NCBI GenBank assembly: GCA_947463335.1
Contig: CANHRF010000035.1
Span: 1 to 8,999 of the forward strand
Length of the DNA stretch: 8,999 nt
Source of the DNA: Actinomycetota bacterium
GTDB lineage: Bacteria; Actinomycetota; Actinomycetes; Nanopelagicales; Nanopelagicaceae
Reading direction: 5' to 3'
This document shows, piece by piece, positions 7,050-8,999 of the stretch (position 1 is the stretch's first letter; the number at the start of each line of letters is the position of its first letter). A program made the translations under genes and the position numbers. The notes under the pieces were generated by a model. That model had not been told where the DNA came from. It saw only the letters and a program-made list of their open reading frames with translations, and ran no database searches.

Positions 7050-8456
7050 TTAACGCTCCCCTTCTTCATCTATTTCTAAGCTTGGTGTTATCAAACGAGT
7101 GATCTCTGCCGAGATTGAGGATGCGAGTTCTTCAAACTTTTCCGCGCGAGATGCTTTAACTAGCGCCACGTCTCCAGCGCTCATCTCACGGACTAGTTGC
7201 AAAGCATCTTCTTTCTTTTCAAAGAGATGGATCTCAGTTGCTCCATTGGCAGCTAACTTAGAGGAGTACTCCGGAGCGCCAATGCAGACCAAATGATCAA
7301 TCCCTAACTCTGAAGCAAGGGTGCCAATACCTGCGTGGCGATCTGCTGAGGACTCGCCGAGTTCGTGCATCTTTCCGAGAAATGCCCAAGATTGGCCACC
7401 GCGTTCTTGGGCAAATAGCACCAAGGTGCGTAGCGCCGCCGCCACAGATTCGGGGCTTGAGTTGTAGCTATCGTTTATCAAAATTACATTGGAGATTTCA
7501 TCGATCTCCATCCGCCATTTGCTCCGCAAATCAGCGGTCGATAACGCAACTGCAATCTGATCAATTGATGCGCCTAACGCAGTTGCAGCGGCAGCCGCGG
7601 CCAAAGCATTTGCTACTTGATGAATTCCGACGATCCTTAAACCAACTGCAGCGCGTCCGGCGCTCGTGACTAAATCAAAGTGTGGGCGACCTTCGCGGAT
7701 TTCAATATCTGTTGCGCGAATATCCGCAGAAGTGCTTTCTCCAAATGTTAAGAGTTTGCCGGTATGTAGAGCGCTCATCTTTGGTGTGAACTCATCATAT
7801 TGTCCGAGTATTGCAATGGCGTCTGGCGATAGCGAGGAAATCATCTCGGACTTGGTCTTTGCAACAGCCTCGGCAGATCCGAACTCTCCGATATGCGCAG
7901 TGCCAACACGTAAGACCATACCGATATTTGGTTTAGCCATCTCGCAAAGCAGGGCGATATCTCCCATATGGCGGGCGCCCATTTCTAAGATACAGAACTT
8001 AGTTTTTTCATCACATTGCAAAAGGGTTATTGGAGTACCTAGCTCATTATTGAAATTACCGGCCGGGGCCACAGTGGTTCCGAGATTTTCTAGAATGTGA
8101 TTGAGCAGATCTTTGGTTGTGGTTTTACCTTGCGAGCCCGTAAGAGCAACTACCTGTAAATCCTTTAGTTGCCTACGTACAAATGCCGCCAGTTTATTTA
8201 GCGCTGCTATTACATCTGGTACGACAATGCATCTTTCTTTGGATGCAGTAGTAACTATTGCAAGAACCGCACCTCTGGCAAAGGCATCGCCAATGTAGTT
8301 ATGACCATCAGATTTCTCGCCTATCAGCGCCAAGAATATTGACCCAGCAGTTGCTTGGGTGGAATCAAAGACAGGCGCAGAAGTCACTGTTACATCTGAA
8401 CCAATTAAATCGCCACCAATAACTTGGGCGATTTCCGAAGCCTTGAGCGCAATCAT
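7050..8456 (-). CDS. murF: UDP-MurNAc-tripeptide--D-alanyl-D-alanine ligase MurF
   Basis: MurF adds the D-Ala-D-Ala dipeptide to UDP-MurNAc-tripeptide, completing the pentapeptide precursor used by MraY. The 468-residue product has an N-terminal UDP-binding domain with VFDSTQATAGSIFLAL (29-44). The central ATPase domain carries the P-loop GSQGKTTT (107-114), NFNNELGTP (134-142), LEMGARHMGDI (157-167), GTAHIGEFGS (185-194) and HQVANALAA (269-277). The C-terminal domain carries NDSYNSSPESV (338-348), GKMHELGESS (361-370) and KASRAEKFEEL (434-444). NDSYNSSP and ARHMGDI are MurF hallmarks. The strand before GTAH reads VLRVG, where most family members have Asn instead of Arg, and the usual KGSR is KASR. 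The ATG overlaps the murE stop by 4 nt (ATGA), with GAGG 7 nt upstream. The acidic C-terminal tail EIDEEGER is probably disordered. Confidence 0.97.
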   Translation of the reverse strand: MIALKASEIAQVIGGDLIGSDVTVTSAPVFDSTQATAGSIFLALIGEKSDGHNYIGDAFARGAVLAIVTTASKERCIVVPDVIAALNKLAAFVRRQLKDLQVVALTGSQGKTTTKDLLNHILENLGTTVAPAGNFNNELGTPITLLQCDEKTKFCILEMGARHMGDIALLCEMAKPNIGMVLRVGTAHIGEFGSAEAVAKTKSEMISSLSPDAIAILGQYDEFTPKMSALHTGKLLTFGESTSADIRATDIEIREGRPHFDLVTSAGRAAVGLRIVGIHQVANALAAAAAATALGASIDQIAVALSTADLRSKWRMEIDEISNVILINDSYNSSPESVAAALRTLVLFAQERGGQSWAFLGKMHELGESSADRHAGIGTLASELGIDHLVCIGAPEYSSKLAANGATEIHLFEKKEDALQLVREMSAGDVALVKASRAEKFEELASSISAEITRLITPSLEIDEEGER

Positions 8457-8999
8457 CGCTTCGCCTCAATCTTCTGCGCCAGGATTAAACGATCATCGAA
8501 ATCCAGTACTTGACCATTTATCTCTTGGCCAAGTTCATGGCCTTTCCCAAGAATTATCACTGTATCGCCAGGCGAGGCCAGAGCAGTGGCATATTCGATT
8601 GCGGCGACGCGATCGCTTACAACTTGCGATGGTTTTGTGATCTTTAGGCCGCTAACCATTGAATCTAGAATTGCTGATGGATCTTCTGATCTCGGGTTAT
8701 CGCTTGTAAATACTGCAACATCAGCGTTATCAAGCAACGCCTTACCCATCAGTGGGCGTTTGCTGGCGTCGCGATCTCCACCACAACCCAGAACGGCAAT
8801 AACTCGTCCAGATGTAAATTCACGTACTGATTTGAGTACATTGGAAACTGCATCAGGTGTGTGCGCATAATCAACAAAGGCGTTGAAGTTCTGACCGACT
8901 GCAACTTCTTCCAGCCTTCCAGCGGCTCCTGAAATCTTCGGCACGATCGCAGCAATATCAATTGGATCGATTCCAGATTCGACTGCAATGGCGATCGCC
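8453..8999 (-). CDS. murE: UDP-MurNAc-L-Ala-D-Glu--diamino acid ligase MurE, C-terminal part (cut by window edge)
   Basis: MurE adds the third stem-peptide residue, usually meso-diaminopimelate or L-lysine, to UDP-MurNAc-L-Ala-D-Glu. The window holds the last 181 codons; the frame is open to the right edge, so the true start lies outside. A GTG at 8944 is an internal valine codon, because the upstream frame encodes the expected helix (AIAVESGIDP). Visible motifs are GRLE, VDYAHTPDAV (the linker into the C-terminal domain), CGGDRDASKRP, TSDNPRSEDP, GKGHE and FDDR. The DNPR motif (8690-8701) is the signature for meso-DAP-specific enzymes, so DAP-type peptidoglycan is inferred. The P-loop domain is not in the window. 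The stop overlaps the murF start by 4 nt. Confidence 0.96.
   Translation of the reverse strand, partial: AIAIAVESGIDPIDIAAIVPKISGAAGRLEEVAVGQNFNAFVDYAHTPDAVSNVLKSVREFTSGRVIAVLGCGGDRDASKRPLMGKALLDNADVAVFTSDNPRSEDPSAILDSMVSGLKITKPSQVVSDRVAAIEYATALASPGDTVIILGKGHELGQEINGQVLDFDDRLILAQKIEAKR

Noticed and set aside
7666..8100. 144-codon open frame on the plus strand opposite murF
   Set aside because: It lies wholly within murF, whose protein is motif-rich and full length. The antisense product has no recognisable domain and no ribosome binding site I would trust, so it is a shadow of murF codon usage.
8453..8944. murE as a short complete gene starting at the GTG at 8944
   Set aside because: The frame stays open to 8999 and encodes the expected MurE helix upstream. 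The GTG is an internal valine codon, and the gene is simply cut by the window.
8749..8988. 79-codon minus-strand frame overlapping murE
   Set aside because: It is out of frame with the motif-rich murE C-terminal domain (VDYAHTPDAV, CGGDRDASKRP), and its own sequence resembles nothing.
1..8999. CRISPR array, transposon, tRNA or prophage signals
   Set aside because: I saw no regularly spaced repeats, no transposase or integrase frames, no tRNA-like cloverleaf and no break in gene order. The window is a continuous conserved dcw cluster.

Overview
The window is a contiguous piece of a division and cell wall (dcw) cluster from an actinobacterium. Every gene lies on the minus strand, so transcription runs from high to low coordinates: murE (3' part only), murF, mraY, murD, ftsW, murG, murC, ftsQ, ftsZ (first 29 codons only). 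This order, with no ftsA between ftsQ and ftsZ, is typical of Actinobacteria. The FtsZ N-terminus (VAAPQNYLAVIKVVGIGGGG) and the MraY motifs ([11 protein letters not shown], and VRDPLDLAV preceded by an extra loop) also look actinobacterial. G+C is only about 45-50 % by sampling a few lines, and the genes are packed with almost no spacers. That combination suggests a small-genome, low-GC freshwater lineage such as the acI/Nanopelagicales group. This placement is inference; no database could be searched.

Layout from right to left: the murE C-terminal domain (8453-8999, running off the right edge) overlaps murF by 4 nt. murF is followed after 6 nt by mraY, and mraY after 12 nt by murD. murD/ftsW and ftsW/murG overlap by 4 nt each, murG/murC by 1 or 4 nt depending on the murC start, and murC/ftsQ by 1 nt. 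The only real spacer is 159 nt (88-246) between ftsQ and ftsZ. ftsZ starts at a GTG behind a strong Shine-Dalgarno and runs off the left edge. No stretch of 300 nt lacks a gene.

Together the genes make lipid II and the divisome that uses it. MurC, MurD, MurE and MurF add L-Ala, D-Glu, the diamino acid (meso-DAP, judging from the DNPR motif in MurE) and D-Ala-D-Ala to UDP-MurNAc. MraY transfers the product to undecaprenyl phosphate and MurG adds GlcNAc to give lipid II. FtsW polymerises lipid II at the septum, FtsQ links the divisome proteins, and FtsZ forms the ring. All proteins that are complete here look full length with their expected catalytic motifs.

I found no new biological system; this is a conserved housekeeping operon. 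The observations most worth checking are a cluster of GCGATCGC octamers (identical to the cyanobacterial HIP1 core) in the murD-murE half, a dyad in the ftsQ-ftsZ spacer, the murC start ambiguity, and a few unusual residues in MurF.
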